A stretch of 64,000 bases of DNA from Pandoraea sp. ASV26. GTDB taxonomy: Bacteria > Pseudomonadota > Gammaproteobacteria > Burkholderiales > Burkholderiaceae. The DNA is taken from assembly GCF_016428915.1 (NCBI RefSeq), contig NZ_JAELTP010000014.1:16919-80918 (forward strand). Direction: 5' to 3'. Numbering within the stretch: position 1 is the first letter of the stretch; every line of letters starts with the position of its first letter. The position numbers and the translations under genes were made by a program. The notes under the pieces are model-generated. The model worked only from the letters and a program-made list of their open reading frames with translations. It was not told the DNA's origin and searched no databases. This document shows positions 18,265-27,032 of the stretch, in pieces.

Positions 18265-19407
18265 TCAGAACGTATGACGCATGCCGAGCATCACGCCGGT
18301 CTGTCCCTCGCCTGCGGGCGGCGTAGTGCCGCCGCCGCCGCCACTGACCGAGTACGCAGCACGCGCGCTGTTGAAGAGATAGGCCGCTTGCGCGTAGACG
18401 GCGGTGCGCACCGAGAGCGAGTACGTCGCGCGCAGCGTGGTCATGGTGCCGCGCGTGTCGTGATCGCTGTTGATGATGCGATAGACCTCACCATCCACCA
18501 GCCACGCGGGCGTGATGTTGTACGCCGCGCCGAGATAGAACAGGTTCGAGTGCGTGTTGACGGCAGACGTCGAAACACGACGGCCGAGCCATCCGCCACC
18601 GACCTTGAATGCACCGTACTTGTAGTACGCGCCGAGGGTCGTGCGGGTGTCTTTGTCGCCGCTGCTGGTGAAGAGCGACGTGGGTTGCCCGTCGAAGAAA
18701 TTGGCCGCCGCATTGGTGCCGCCGCGCTGCTCTTCATACGATGCCGCCACGCCGAAGTTGCTCGCGTCGTACTTGAGCATCACCGACCAGTCGCGGCACT
18801 GGACCGCCTGCCCCGGCACCTGCCCCGCGCAAGTGCCCTGCCCCGGCGAGTTGCCCGTGCCGCCGGAATCGCGGCCGAACGAATAGCCTGCGCCGAAGCT
18901 CAGTCCCTGCCAGCCGACCTGATACGTGATCGAGTTGTCGGCGCGCGCGTTGGGGATGTAGGCATCGAACGAGCCCATGCCGTAGATGTCCGGGCCAAGC
19001 ACGTCGGAGCCCAGCAGCGCGTAGTACGTCATGGTGTACTGGCGGCCAAGCGCCAGCGTGCCGTACGGTCCCTTTACGCCCACAAAGGCTTGCCGGCCGA
19101 ACAGGCGTCCGCCCTGACCGAGATCACCGCCACGAATGTTGAAACCGCTCTCCAACTGGAAGATCGCCGCCAGACCGCCACCCAGATCCTCCGTGCCGCG
19201 CAGGCCCCAGCGCGACGGCAGCTCGCCCGTCACTCCCGGCATGCGCCACACCGCACCGTTCACACTCGCGTGCGAGACGTACTCGATACCGGTATCGACG
19301 ATGCCGTACAACGTGATATTCGATTGCGCGCTGGCAATGCCGGGGACAGCCAGTGCAGCGGCTGCACCAAGGGTTGCGAGCGCACGAGTGCGAGAGCGAA
19401 ATGCCAT
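18265..19407 (-). CDS. Outer-membrane porin, Gram-negative porin family
   Basis: Full-length trimeric-type porin, 380 residues. The N-terminus carries a signal peptide with cleavage predicted after the Ala of GIASA, giving a mature start QSNITLYGIVDTG, the standard opening of Burkholderiales porins. LPSRWGLRGTEDLGGGL and AFVGVKGPYGTLALGRQ are conserved early-strand motifs. The protein ends in GMRHTF with the terminal Phe. The ATG at 19407 was chosen because it begins the signal peptide; the frame continues 48 codons upstream. It lies between the ferulate operon and the MFS gene, so it may be the outer-membrane route for hydroxycinnamates, which is inference. It is related to the partial porin at the left end. 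Confidence 0.93.
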   Translation of the reverse strand: MAFRSRTRALATLGAAAALAVPGIASAQSNITLYGIVDTGIEYVSHASVNGAVWRMPGVTGELPSRWGLRGTEDLGGGLAAIFQLESGFNIRGGDLGQGGRLFGRQAFVGVKGPYGTLALGRQYTMTYYALLGSDVLGPDIYGMGSFDAYIPNARADNSITYQVGWQGLSFGAGYSFGRDSGGTGNSPGQGTCAGQVPGQAVQCRDWSVMLKYDASNFGVAASYEEQRGGTNAAANFFDGQPTSLFTSSGDKDTRTTLGAYYKYGAFKVGGGWLGRRVSTSAVNTHSNLFYLGAAYNITPAWLVDGEVYRIINSDHDTRGTMTTLRATYSLSVRTAVYAQAAYLFNSARAAYSVSGGGGGTTPPAGEGQTGVMLGMRHTF

Positions 19408-19565
19408 GCGAGTCTCCAAAATATTAGTGTCGTTATGTGTGCAAGCTTGCTTCGGCGGGTACGCGCGACAAGCGCCAAATCCGCTGGGCGCGCGCAAGAA
19501 AAAACGCGACGGGGCAGCCGAGCGCCGTCCGTCGCGTGCAAGCGGGGCCAACCGGTTGATGCTGG

Positions 19566-20822
19566 TCAGTCAGCCGCGCGGGGACGACGGATGAGCGTGA
19601 GTGCGGCCAGCGCGGCCACGATCGTCACGGGAATGCTCGCGCCGATCACCACGGCCGCGCTGCTGCCCACGGCGAGCAGCATGCCGGCCGCGAGCGGCCC
19701 GACCACCGAGCCGATGCGCCCAATGGCCACGGCTGCGCCCACCCCCGTGCCACGCATGGCGGTCGGGTAGTAGGCCGCCGCGAGTGCGTAGAGCACCGAC
19801 TGGCCGCCGATGATGAACATGCCGGCGAAGAACGCCGCGGTGGCCAGCACGCCGAAGCCTTGCGCGGCGGCGAGTCCGACGAGCGAGGCGATCATGCCCA
19901 GATACATGCCGCCGATCACCAGCGACATGCGCGCACGATCCATCAGATAACCGAGCGCGAGTACGCCGACGGCACTGCCCACGTTGAAGAGAATCTGCAC
20001 CCAGCCGATCTCACCGCGAGCCAGACCCCGCGAGCCCATGAGCGAAGGCAGCCAGTTGAGCAGGAAGTACAGCACGATGAGCGTGCAGAAGTAGGACAGC
20101 CAGAGCTGGACGGTCGAGACGCCGCGCCCCTCGGAGAACAGCACCGTCGCCATCGGCGCAGGCGTGGCGCGCTGGCCCTGCGCGGTGGCAGCCGCGAATG
20201 CGCGCGACTCCGGCAGGCACCACGCGAGCAGCGGCAACAACAGCAGCGGGCCCACGCCTCCGACATAGAAAATATGGCGCCAGTCGGCATCGCTGACCGC
20301 GAGCATGCCGATGGTGGCGGCAATGCCGCCGCCCAGCGGAATGCCGCAATACATGATGCTCACGGCGGTACCGCGCAGACGGGGCGCCACGGCCTCCGAC
20401 GACAAGGCGATCAGGTTCGGCATCGCCCCGCCCAACCCCACCCCGGTGAGCACGCGCACGATCACCAGCATCCAGAAGTCAGACACGAACGCGGTCGCAA
20501 TCGATAGCACACCGAAGAGCGCCGCCGAGAGCATCAACACGCGCTTACGACCGATGCTGTCCGCCAGACGCCCCCCGACCATCGCACCGGGCAACAGGCC
20601 GAACGTTCCGGCCGAAAATGCGATCCCCATTTGCGCAACGCTCAGACCGAACTCCTTGGCCATGCCGCGTGCGGCCACCCCGACCGATTGCAGATCCAGA
20701 CCTTCGAGCAACGCCACGGCGAAGCACAATGCCAGCGTCAGCGCTACCGGATTGGCCGCGCTCGCCGCCCCGTCCGGCCCCAATGGCAACGCCTGCGCGC
20801 TGCCCTCCTGATTCGATTTCAT
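19566..20822 (-). CDS. MFS transporter, AAHS family, probable hydroxycinnamate importer
   Basis: Inner-membrane proton symporter of 418 residues with 12 predicted membrane segments. Seen: AVALLEGLDLQSVGVAA in the first segment (the DGFD position reads EGLD), GGRLADSIGRKRVL after segment 2, and VGLGGAMPNLIALSSE in segment 4. The ATG at 20822 has AGGAGA upstream. The 158-base gap to the porin has no strong terminator, so porin and transporter might share a transcript. Two copies of the motif found upstream of ech precede this gene, which points to ferulate or coumarate as substrate. Confidence 0.87.
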   Translation of the reverse strand: MKSNQEGSAQALPLGPDGAASAANPVALTLALCFAVALLEGLDLQSVGVAARGMAKEFGLSVAQMGIAFSAGTFGLLPGAMVGGRLADSIGRKRVLMLSAALFGVLSIATAFVSDFWMLVIVRVLTGVGLGGAMPNLIALSSEAVAPRLRGTAVSIMYCGIPLGGGIAATIGMLAVSDADWRHIFYVGGVGPLLLLPLLAWCLPESRAFAAATAQGQRATPAPMATVLFSEGRGVSTVQLWLSYFCTLIVLYFLLNWLPSLMGSRGLARGEIGWVQILFNVGSAVGVLALGYLMDRARMSLVIGGMYLGMIASLVGLAAAQGFGVLATAAFFAGMFIIGGQSVLYALAAAYYPTAMRGTGVGAAVAIGRIGSVVGPLAAGMLLAVGSSAAVVIGASIPVTIVAALAALTLIRRPRAAD

Positions 20823-20925
20823 GGTGTCTCCTGTGATCTTCTTGATGGACTTCGGTCGCCACCCGGCGCGGGTAGCGCCTGATGCGCCGTCAGTCGACAC
20901 CGGCAACGAAGCACCGCGACTCACG

Positions 20926-20952
20926 CCATATAATCAGGATGCCTGATATTAA
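20926..20952. promoter_or_regulatory. Motif B, candidate MarR operator upstream of the MFS gene
   Basis: Read on the minus strand it begins TTAATATCAGGCATCCTGAT. The core ATCAGG-ATG-CCTGAT at 20933-20947 is a perfect inverted repeat, the best of the three copies. It lies about 105-130 bases upstream of the transporter ATG. Confidence 0.62.
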
Positions 20953-21060
20953 GGGCGTGAGCACAGCGGGCGTGACGATGCCGCGTGAGCGGCTCATCAC
21001 TGTCGTCTTACCGTGTCACTGGGATTCGGTCGCGCGTTTCGCTCCGGCGACGGACTCCAT

Positions 21061-21088
21061 TTAATATCAAGCTACCTGACAATACAAG
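21061..21088. promoter_or_regulatory. Motif C, candidate MarR operator between the MarR gene and the MFS gene
   Basis: TTAATATCAAGCTACCTGAC followed by AATACAAG. It has the dyad ATCAAG-CTA-CCTGAC and shares with motif A both the TTAATATCA left part and the ACAAG-like right end. It lies 28 bases beyond the MarR stop codon and upstream of motif B. Confidence 0.55.
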
Positions 21089-21116
21089 CAATCGGCAGGT
21101 CGGGACAAACCCGGAG

Positions 21117-21668
21117 TCAGTCGCGCAGATTGCGCACAAACATTTCAAGATGGCGTTGCACGGCCGCGGCGTCTTCGCGGCTCACATCGGCACGCATGCG
21201 CATGTCGATTTCCTTGGCGACGGCCTCGCATTGCGCGAGGATGCGGCGCCCCTCATCGGTCAGTTGCAGCAGCACGATGCGGCCGTGATTGGGATCGGGC
21301 TCACGCGTGATCCATTGGCGCGAGGCCATGATGCTCACGACTTCGTTGGCCGACTGGGGTGTGATGAAAGAGCGCTGGGCGAGTTGGGCGTTGGAGAGCT
21401 TGCCGCGCGCGTCGAGCACCGAGAGCGCGGTGAACTGGGCCAGCGTGAGCCCGAGCGGTGCCAGCGCTTCCGACATGTGGCGGCGCAGCAAACGGTCAAG
21501 GCTGGCGATGACGTACGTCAGTCTCAGTTTGGAGCGGCGCGGGCGCGCATCGGCCGAGCCTGACGCCTCGCCCGGCGTCTCGTGCTCGGTCTGCTCGGAG
21601 GCAAGCGTAACGGTGTCGAGGGACGCTGCCCTCAGGGCAGACTTCTTTTTCTGGGGTGCAACGCTCAT
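21117..21668 (-). CDS. MarR-family regulator, probable ferulate-operon repressor
   Basis: 183 residues. The first 45 or so are a low-complexity basic/acidic leader. The rest is a MarR domain: LTYVIASLDRLLRRHMSEAL (helix 1, dimer), LTLAQFTALSVLDARG, the recognition region AQRSFITPQSANEVVSIMASRQWI, and the wing TREPDPNHGRIVLLQLTDEG. Regulators of this type repress hydroxycinnamate genes and release DNA when feruloyl- or coumaroyl-CoA binds (known for FerC- and CouR-like proteins). Its position next to the ferulate genes and the three shared motifs support the same role. No copy of the motif was found at its own 5' side. Confidence 0.82.
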   Translation of the reverse strand: MSVAPQKKKSALRAASLDTVTLASEQTEHETPGEASGSADARPRRSKLRLTYVIASLDRLLRRHMSEALAPLGLTLAQFTALSVLDARGKLSNAQLAQRSFITPQSANEVVSIMASRQWITREPDPNHGRIVLLQLTDEGRRILAQCEAVAKEIDMRMRADVSREDAAAVQRHLEMFVRNLRD

Positions 21669-21809
21669 GATGAGAAGGCGATGATGCGCAACCGGTGTGC
21701 GCAGATTTTCGCGTAGTGCAGGAAAGTGAGCAGTGTAACGCTGCCGCCGGGTGGTGGCGACCGTGCGTCTGCAATTCCCCCTTACGATGAGCGCGGCTGC
21801 CGGACCGCC

Positions 21810-21827
21810 CCGATCTGCGCAGATCGG
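21810..21827. repeat. Perfect 18-bp palindrome after the cheY-like gene
   Basis: CCGATCTGC-GCAGATCGG, without a loop, lies 25 bases past the stop of the response regulator and upstream of the MarR gene. No T tract follows on the minus strand. It could be a protein-binding site for the MarR promoter or part of a transcription stop; the sequence does not decide. Confidence 0.4.
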
Positions 21828-21852
21828 ATGCGCTCCGGCCGGGCAAACGACG

Positions 21853-22218
21853 TCAGCTCGCGAGCTTGCGGAACGTCTCGAGCACGGCGTCGCCCTTGAA
21901 CGGCTTGACGATCCAGCCCTTCACGCCGGCGGCCTTGCCGCGCTCCTTCATCGCCGGGCTGCTTTCCGTAGTCAGCATCACCACGTTGACGGTCTTGTTC
22001 GCGAGTTCGCCGCGAATCTTCTCGACCATCGTCAGACCGTCCATGTTCGGCATGTTCACGTCGCTGATGATCAGCTTCACGCCCGGGCTGGCCTTGATCT
22101 TGGCCAGGCCGTCCTTGCCGTCGACGGCCGTGTCCACGTCCAGGCCGTTCTTGCGCAGGAAGCCCGCGACTTCGTCGCGCACGGTGCTCGAGTCATCGAC
22201 CACGAGAATCTTCGACAT
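21853..22218 (-). CDS. Single-domain CheY-like response regulator
   Basis: 121 residues, only a receiver domain. Acidic pocket Asp8-Asp9 (VVDDSS), phosphoacceptor Asp53 (IISDVNMPNMDG), Thr in MLTTES and Lys in VKPFKG are all present, so it should be phosphorylated. AAGGAC lies 8 bases before the ATG. It is the last gene of a five-gene operon with a CheA-like receptor kinase, a mini-MCP and two CheC/CheX-like proteins. It has no output domain, so it must act by protein contact. Whether the target is a flagellar motor, pilus or enzyme cannot be told from here. Confidence 0.92.
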   Translation of the reverse strand: MSKILVVDDSSTVRDEVAGFLRKNGLDVDTAVDGKDGLAKIKASPGVKLIISDVNMPNMDGLTMVEKIRGELANKTVNVVMLTTESSPAMKERGKAAGVKGWIVKPFKGDAVLETFRKLAS

Positions 22219-22266
22219 GATGTTGTCCTTGTGTGTAATGGGTAAGTGGATGTGCGAGCCGGGATC

Positions 22267-22908
22267 TCAGAACAGTTCCAGCGCCCCGGTCTCGACGGGC
22301 TGCGTCGTCGCCTGTGCGGCTTCGCGAAACGCTTCCGGCGACCAGTTGAGACTGAAAACGAAATGCTGATGCAACGTCACGATCTGTGCGTTGACCGGAT
22401 CGGTGAGTCGATAGACGAAGCACAACTGCGGGTTGTCGGTGCCGAAGGAGATGTACTTCTGTTTGTGATTGATGAGCAGCGGCACCTGCACCTGCGCGCG
22501 GTCGACCGTAGACGGATCGCCCATGTAGCGGTTCTTGAACGCGCCCCAGATCAGGTTCGTCAGTTCGCCGAGCATGCCGTTGAGCTCACGAAAGCCCGCC
22601 TGCCCCTCGCAACGGCCAGTGTGTTCGAGCAGCTGCATGAAGGGGACCTGTTCGGCCTGCATCATCATGTAACCGCGGCACCAGGCGCTCTCGAGTGGAA
22701 TCAGACTGAAGACTTCGCCAAAGATGATGCGATCGCGCACCACGCTGGGCGACTCGCAGCTTATGGCGATATCACCGAACAGGCTGCGAAACACGCCATC
22801 GGTGATATCGATCATGCCGCGCACAAGCGCCTCGGGGTACTCATGCTCGACGCTATCTTCGAGGATCAAAAACTGGCTGACCGACTCGCGGGGGGTGCTT
22901 CGGTTCAT
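22267..22908 (-). CDS. CheC/CheX-like protein (copy B)
   Basis: 213 residues. The centre contains a Gly-rich helix with an ExxN motif, GMLGELTNLIWG. In CheC, CheX and FliY the Glu and Asn of such motifs form the CheY-P phosphatase site. A Pro lies 25 residues after the Asn (consensus spacing is near 22). The C-terminal part (YISFGTDNPQLCFVYRLTD) looks like the beta-sheet of the same fold. The protein ends in ELF, as does the next gene upstream (GELELF), which suggests the pair arose by duplication. AGGAAA lies 9 bases before the ATG. Assignment is from motif and neighbours, not a search; a degenerate, non-catalytic role is possible. Confidence 0.6.
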   Translation of the reverse strand: MNRSTPRESVSQFLILEDSVEHEYPEALVRGMIDITDGVFRSLFGDIAISCESPSVVRDRIIFGEVFSLIPLESAWCRGYMMMQAEQVPFMQLLEHTGRCEGQAGFRELNGMLGELTNLIWGAFKNRYMGDPSTVDRAQVQVPLLINHKQKYISFGTDNPQLCFVYRLTDPVNAQIVTLHQHFVFSLNWSPEAFREAAQATTQPVETGALELF

Positions 22909-22937
22909 TGTCGTAATTTCCTATGGCGTACGCCGAT

Positions 22938-23507
22938 TCAAAACAATTCCAGTTCGCCGCTGCTGTCCTGCGTTTCGCTGAGTTCGGCGTTGAAGTCGAG
23001 CGGAGCATGCGCGCAAACACACAGCGTAGCAGCCAGACGCACCGAGCCGTCGAGCGTGATGTCCCACGACGCGAGATGGTTCGGTTTGAGCTGCATGAGG
23101 TGCGGCACGCAGTGCGCGCTCAGCACGTAGGGGGTCGACATCCCCAGATCGGGGAAGTGGCCGAGCAGTTCCTGATTGATCGCCCCGCAGCACAGATTGC
23201 TGATTTCGAGGAAGACTTCGCGAAACGGCTTGTCCTGATCGTCGCCCACGAAGTACCGCGTGGTGACGTCGTCCTCGTCGAAATGGAGCACCAGCAGCAT
23301 GCGAAAGTCGATGGACGAGATCGTGAGCACCACCACGTTGGCGTGCCGCGCCACGAGATCGACGTCGGTATCCATGGCGGCCGAGCCCGGCTGACGGACG
23401 TTGAGCCGCACGATGTCGCACGATGCGTCGGGCGTGCGGGGCAGTCGTGTGCGTGCCGCCTTAGTCAGAATGCGTTCGAAACTGTCGCGTGCGTGTGCGC
23501 TGATCAC
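22938..23507 (-). CDS. CheC/CheX-like protein (copy A)
   Basis: 189 residues from a GTG at 23507, which has CAGG 8-10 bases upstream and lies 16 bases past the stop of the mini-MCP gene. Longer frames would overlap that gene. The motif EVFLEISNLCCGAINQELL gives ExxN, followed by a Pro 22 residues after the Asn, close to the CheC/CheX phosphatase consensus. The C-terminal GELELF resembles the end of copy B. It is likely a CheY-P phosphatase or scaffold in this operon. The start codon is the least certain part. Confidence 0.6.
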   Translation of the reverse strand: MISAHARDSFERILTKAARTRLPRTPDASCDIVRLNVRQPGSAAMDTDVDLVARHANVVVLTISSIDFRMLLVLHFDEDDVTTRYFVGDDQDKPFREVFLEISNLCCGAINQELLGHFPDLGMSTPYVLSAHCVPHLMQLKPNHLASWDITLDGSVRLAATLCVCAHAPLDFNAELSETQDSSGELELF

Positions 23508-23523
23508 AACAAAACCTGCCTGC

Positions 23524-24252
23524 TTAGTGAAGACGGGAATGCAACTGCTGCGCCAACGACTCGACGCTCGAGAGCGATGCCGCAATCATCTTGCCGCCCG
23601 CCTGAATGTCCTGAAACGTCGCCGTCGTCGTTACGTCGTTGCGATGCAGGCTGTCGCGGTAGCTTTTCGAGAGCTCCTCGGAACGGGTAGCGAGCGCGCG
23701 CACCTCACTGGCGACGATGCCGAAACCGCGCCCGGCCGTGCCTGCGCGCGCCGCCTCGATGGACGCGTTGAGCGACACGATCAACACGTGCCGGACAATC
23801 GACGACAGCTCGTGGTTCTTCGCGTGCATGTCCTGGTTCTGCGTCATGAGCGAGGTCATCTGCTCGTGCCAGCGCTCGAACGTCGCCGCCAGTCCGCGCA
23901 GCCGCGCCGCCTCTGCGGCAATGCGCTCCGCCTCGGCCTGCCAGAGGCCCTTCGCCTCGAGCACGGCCGCTTCCGACTTGCGCGCCACCTCCAAGTCCTG
24001 CTCTGCCTGCGTCAGACGCGCCGTCAACTCGGCAAGCGCCTCGTCGTTCGACTCACCGCCCTCTTCCTTGCTGGCGACGGCCAGACGCTCACGCTCGAGC
24101 GCCTGCTCCAGCGCTTCATCGTGCGTCTTGGTCAGTGCGCGCCAGTGCGCGGTGGCCTGCGCCATGCGCCAGCGGTGCGCCACAAACGCTGCCGCACCTG
24201 CGCCGATCACGCCGGCTACGGCACCGGCCAACAGCCATTCCACTGCTTCCAT
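23524..24252 (-). CDS. Sensorless mini-MCP (membrane anchor, coiled coil, signalling hairpin)
   Basis: 242 residues. One membrane segment (about 7-25), a Glu/Ala-rich coiled coil (about 40-130), then a short MCP signalling hairpin with the conserved tip region VSLNASIEAARAGTAGRGFG and IVASEVRALATRSEELS. There is no periplasmic sensor and no HAMP domain, and the hairpin is far shorter than in a normal receptor of over 500 residues. GGAGA lies about 10 bases before the ATG. In normal receptors the tip contacts CheA and CheW; here it could contact the receptor-kinase encoded just upstream. No methylation motif is evident and no cheR/cheB is nearby. Confidence 0.78.
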   Translation of the reverse strand: MEAVEWLLAGAVAGVIGAGAAAFVAHRWRMAQATAHWRALTKTHDEALEQALERERLAVASKEEGGESNDEALAELTARLTQAEQDLEVARKSEAAVLEAKGLWQAEAERIAAEAARLRGLAATFERWHEQMTSLMTQNQDMHAKNHELSSIVRHVLIVSLNASIEAARAGTAGRGFGIVASEVRALATRSEELSKSYRDSLHRNDVTTTATFQDIQAGGKMIAASLSSVESLAQQLHSRLH

Positions 24253-24348
24253 ACTTCATTCGTCTCCGAAAGCGGCGCGGCGGCCGCAGCCCCTCAGGTC
24301 TGCGCCGCCTTGACCACCGTGCTGACTTTGCCAACCGTGGGGCGTACC

Positions 24349-26772
24349 TCAGACCTTGTCGGCTTTCGACAGATCGCCCCGCAAGTCGGCGCGCTCGTCG
24401 GCGTCGAGTGCCGGCAGGTCGACGGCATCGGCCGCGACACTGTTCAGGTCGAAGCCATCGACCACGAGGTTATCGGGCAGGCACACCACCGTCTGGAACT
24501 GACGGAACTCGGCGCCCTTGTGCTCGTCGGTGAAACGCAGTTCGATGCGGCCGTGTTCGCGGCGCACGAAGTCCTGCACGGCATCCATGCCCACGCCGCG
24601 CCCCGAGACTTCGGTGACTTGCGCTGCCGTCGAAAAGCCCGGACGGAAGATGAACTGCGCGATCTGCTCGTCCGTCACATACGTCTCGGCCGTAATCCAG
24701 CCACGCTGTACGGCGATGCTGCGGATGCGATGCAGCGCCAGTCCGCGACCATCGTCGGTGAGCGTGACTTGCAGCATGTTGTGATCGAGTCCGACTTCGA
24801 TGTCGATGGTGCCGGCGTCCGGCTTGCCTTTCGCGCGACGCTCGTCCACGCTCTCCAGCCCGTGATCCATCGAGTTGCGCAGCAGGTGCATGAACACGTC
24901 GCGCAGAATTCGCACGGCGGGCGAGCGCAGGCGATAGCCGTTGTCGTCGATACGCACGATCGGGGCCGGCTTGCCGAGTTCAGCCGCGAGCGACGGCAGC
25001 GAATCGAGCACGCCCCCCAGCGCCTCGCCCACGCCTTCGGTGCCCAGCAGACGCAGCGTCTGGTGAACGGCGTCGCGCATGGCAACGAGTTGCCGCGGAT
25101 CGTTCGGATCGGCCGCTTCGAGCATGCGCAGGCTGGCGCGGATGTGCGCGCGGTCGACCACCATCGACTGTTCGTCGGCGGTACGGCCCGGCCCCTTGCG
25201 GCCGAGGCTCATTTCATTGATTTGCGCATAGGTATCGACGGCTTCACGCACGCGTTCGAGTTCGCGCATCAGGCCATCCTGATCCCACAGACGGGCAACG
25301 TCCGGCTGACGCAGTTCGTGATAGCGCTGCTCGGTCTCGTGCACAACGTTCGTCAGGTATTGCAGGTTGTACGTGCGCGCATTGCCCTTGATGGTGTGCA
25401 TGTTGCGGAACAATTCGGCAATGGCCGCGCTGTCGGCTTGCGAGTGCTTGCGGATGATGCGTTCGTTCTCGCGGATGAAGCCGGTCGAGCTTTCGATGAA
25501 GTGGTGGAACTTCTCCTGACTCACCGCCAGAATCTCGCCGATCATCTCCAGACGCTGCTTCTGCTCGCTGGCCTCGGCCGCGAGCTCGCGCAGTTCGGTC
25601 ACGTCGCGCACGCACAGCATCAGACGCAGGATCGTGTCGCTCTCGTCGGTGATCGCCGACCACGTCAGATCCAGTTGCTTCACACGCCCGTCCGGCATGC
25701 GCTTGCCGAGCTCACCCACCAACAGGTGTTCGTTGAAGGCGAAGTTGATGGCGTCTTGCCCGATGCAGGCGTCGATGGCGGCTTCGACCTGCGAGAGCGC
25801 ATCCGAACCGAGATCGCTGTCGGCGAAGACCAGTTCCATGACGGGACGCCCGGCGATGTCCTGCGTCTCGAAGATCGCTTCGAGGTAAGCCGAGTATTCG
25901 CCGTGCACCTTCGAGCCGTCGACGACCGTCAGAATGCCCTGCTGCATGTTCTGCAACATTGCCTGAATGTCGGCCGTCTTCTGCTTGAGCTGCGCCGAGC
26001 GCTCCTGAATTTTTTCGATCATGCCGTTGAACGCCACGATCGAGCGCCCGATTTCATCCATGCGGCCAACCGGCACACGACGGGTGAAGTCCTGGCTGTT
26101 CGCGATCTCGCTCATCATGGCCTGCATGCGCGAGAGCGGACGCGTGATCTGACGGTACAGCAGCGCGCCGATGGCCGTGAGCAGCACGATCGCCAGGCCG
26201 GTCACGAGGGCGATGGCGGTCGTGGTGGTCGAGAGCGTGTCGTTGAGCGTGGCGATGGCCTGGTCTTTCTGGCGATTCTTCTCAACGCGCAGCGTGTTGA
26301 CCACGCCTTCGAGTTCGTCGCGATATTGCGCGACCATCGCGAAGAGGAATGCCTGCGCCATCTCGGTCTTGCCCGCCTGCTTGAGCTTGGCGGTGTCGTT
26401 GATGGCGTTGAAGTAATTCTCGACGCTCTCGCGGGCCTGCGTGACCAGCCCCTTTTGCGCGTCGCTCGCGGCGCCCTCGGCCTGACGGGCGAGCGACTGA
26501 TCGATGTCGCCGCGCAGCTTCTTGAGATTGTCGAGCGCCTGTTCGACGACGGTGTCGTCCGGCGCGTAGACCAGCGTCATGGTGGCGATCTGCACCGCCT
26601 TGACCTGCGAGACGAGGTCGGCGGAAGCGAGCGCGCTCGGCACTACGCCTTCTGTCACTTGCCGCACCTTCTGAGCGCTGGCGCGGGTCTGATAAACCGC
26701 GTAGCCGCCAATGATCGAGAGCGCGACAAACGTCAGGATCACCAAGAGCGTTATTCGATGACGGATCGTCAT
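24349..26772 (-). CDS. Receptor-kinase with HAMP, PAS-like, Hpt and CheA-type ATPase domains
   Basis: 807-residue membrane histidine kinase. Order: membrane segment 1 (about 8-28), a periplasmic four-helix-type sensor (about 30-180), membrane segment 2 (about 185-208), HAMP (RQITRPLSRMQAMM), a PAS-like domain (about 270-390, ending LMLCVRDVTELREL), an Hpt domain with His459 in FRNMHTIKGNAR, and a CheA P4-type ATPase: N box LLRNSMDHGLE (about 630), TLTDDGRGL, FIFRPGFSTA, SGRGVGMDAV. After P4 only about 50 residues follow, so the CheW-like P5 domain of CheA is missing. No dedicated CheA P3 dimer helix pair is obvious. First gene of the operon. Confidence 0.88.
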   Translation of the reverse strand: MTIRHRITLLVILTFVALSIIGGYAVYQTRASAQKVRQVTEGVVPSALASADLVSQVKAVQIATMTLVYAPDDTVVEQALDNLKKLRGDIDQSLARQAEGAASDAQKGLVTQARESVENYFNAINDTAKLKQAGKTEMAQAFLFAMVAQYRDELEGVVNTLRVEKNRQKDQAIATLNDTLSTTTTAIALVTGLAIVLLTAIGALLYRQITRPLSRMQAMMSEIANSQDFTRRVPVGRMDEIGRSIVAFNGMIEKIQERSAQLKQKTADIQAMLQNMQQGILTVVDGSKVHGEYSAYLEAIFETQDIAGRPVMELVFADSDLGSDALSQVEAAIDACIGQDAINFAFNEHLLVGELGKRMPDGRVKQLDLTWSAITDESDTILRLMLCVRDVTELRELAAEASEQKQRLEMIGEILAVSQEKFHHFIESSTGFIRENERIIRKHSQADSAAIAELFRNMHTIKGNARTYNLQYLTNVVHETEQRYHELRQPDVARLWDQDGLMRELERVREAVDTYAQINEMSLGRKGPGRTADEQSMVVDRAHIRASLRMLEAADPNDPRQLVAMRDAVHQTLRLLGTEGVGEALGGVLDSLPSLAAELGKPAPIVRIDDNGYRLRSPAVRILRDVFMHLLRNSMDHGLESVDERRAKGKPDAGTIDIEVGLDHNMLQVTLTDDGRGLALHRIRSIAVQRGWITAETYVTDEQIAQFIFRPGFSTAAQVTEVSGRGVGMDAVQDFVRREHGRIELRFTDEHKGAEFRQFQTVVCLPDNLVVDGFDLNSVAADAVDLPALDADERADLRGDLSKADKV

Positions 26773-27032
26773 TGCGTCATTTCCCCGGTCGCACCGGCGC
26801 CCGGTGCCACGCGTGAGTTGACGCAGTAGATCGGCCGCCGAATTAGTTATGTAGATTCCTCGTGCGACGAGATTATTGCGGGCGAACTGTGACGATTCGA
26901 TGAATCCATGGAAGCTTCACGCATGCCAGATGCGTCAGCGCCTTGTAGGAATCCGAGATGAGTGAGTGCGCACCAACATTGCACTGGTGACGCGCATCGT
27001 CTGTCGCGCCACCCACCGGTAGCGGCGAGCGA

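Noticed and set aside
23401..26829. Very long plus-strand frame (1142 codons) opposite the receptor-kinase
   Set aside because: It is a shadow of the high-GC minus-strand gene: Arg/His/Leu-rich with no domain, while the minus strand holds clear kinase motifs.
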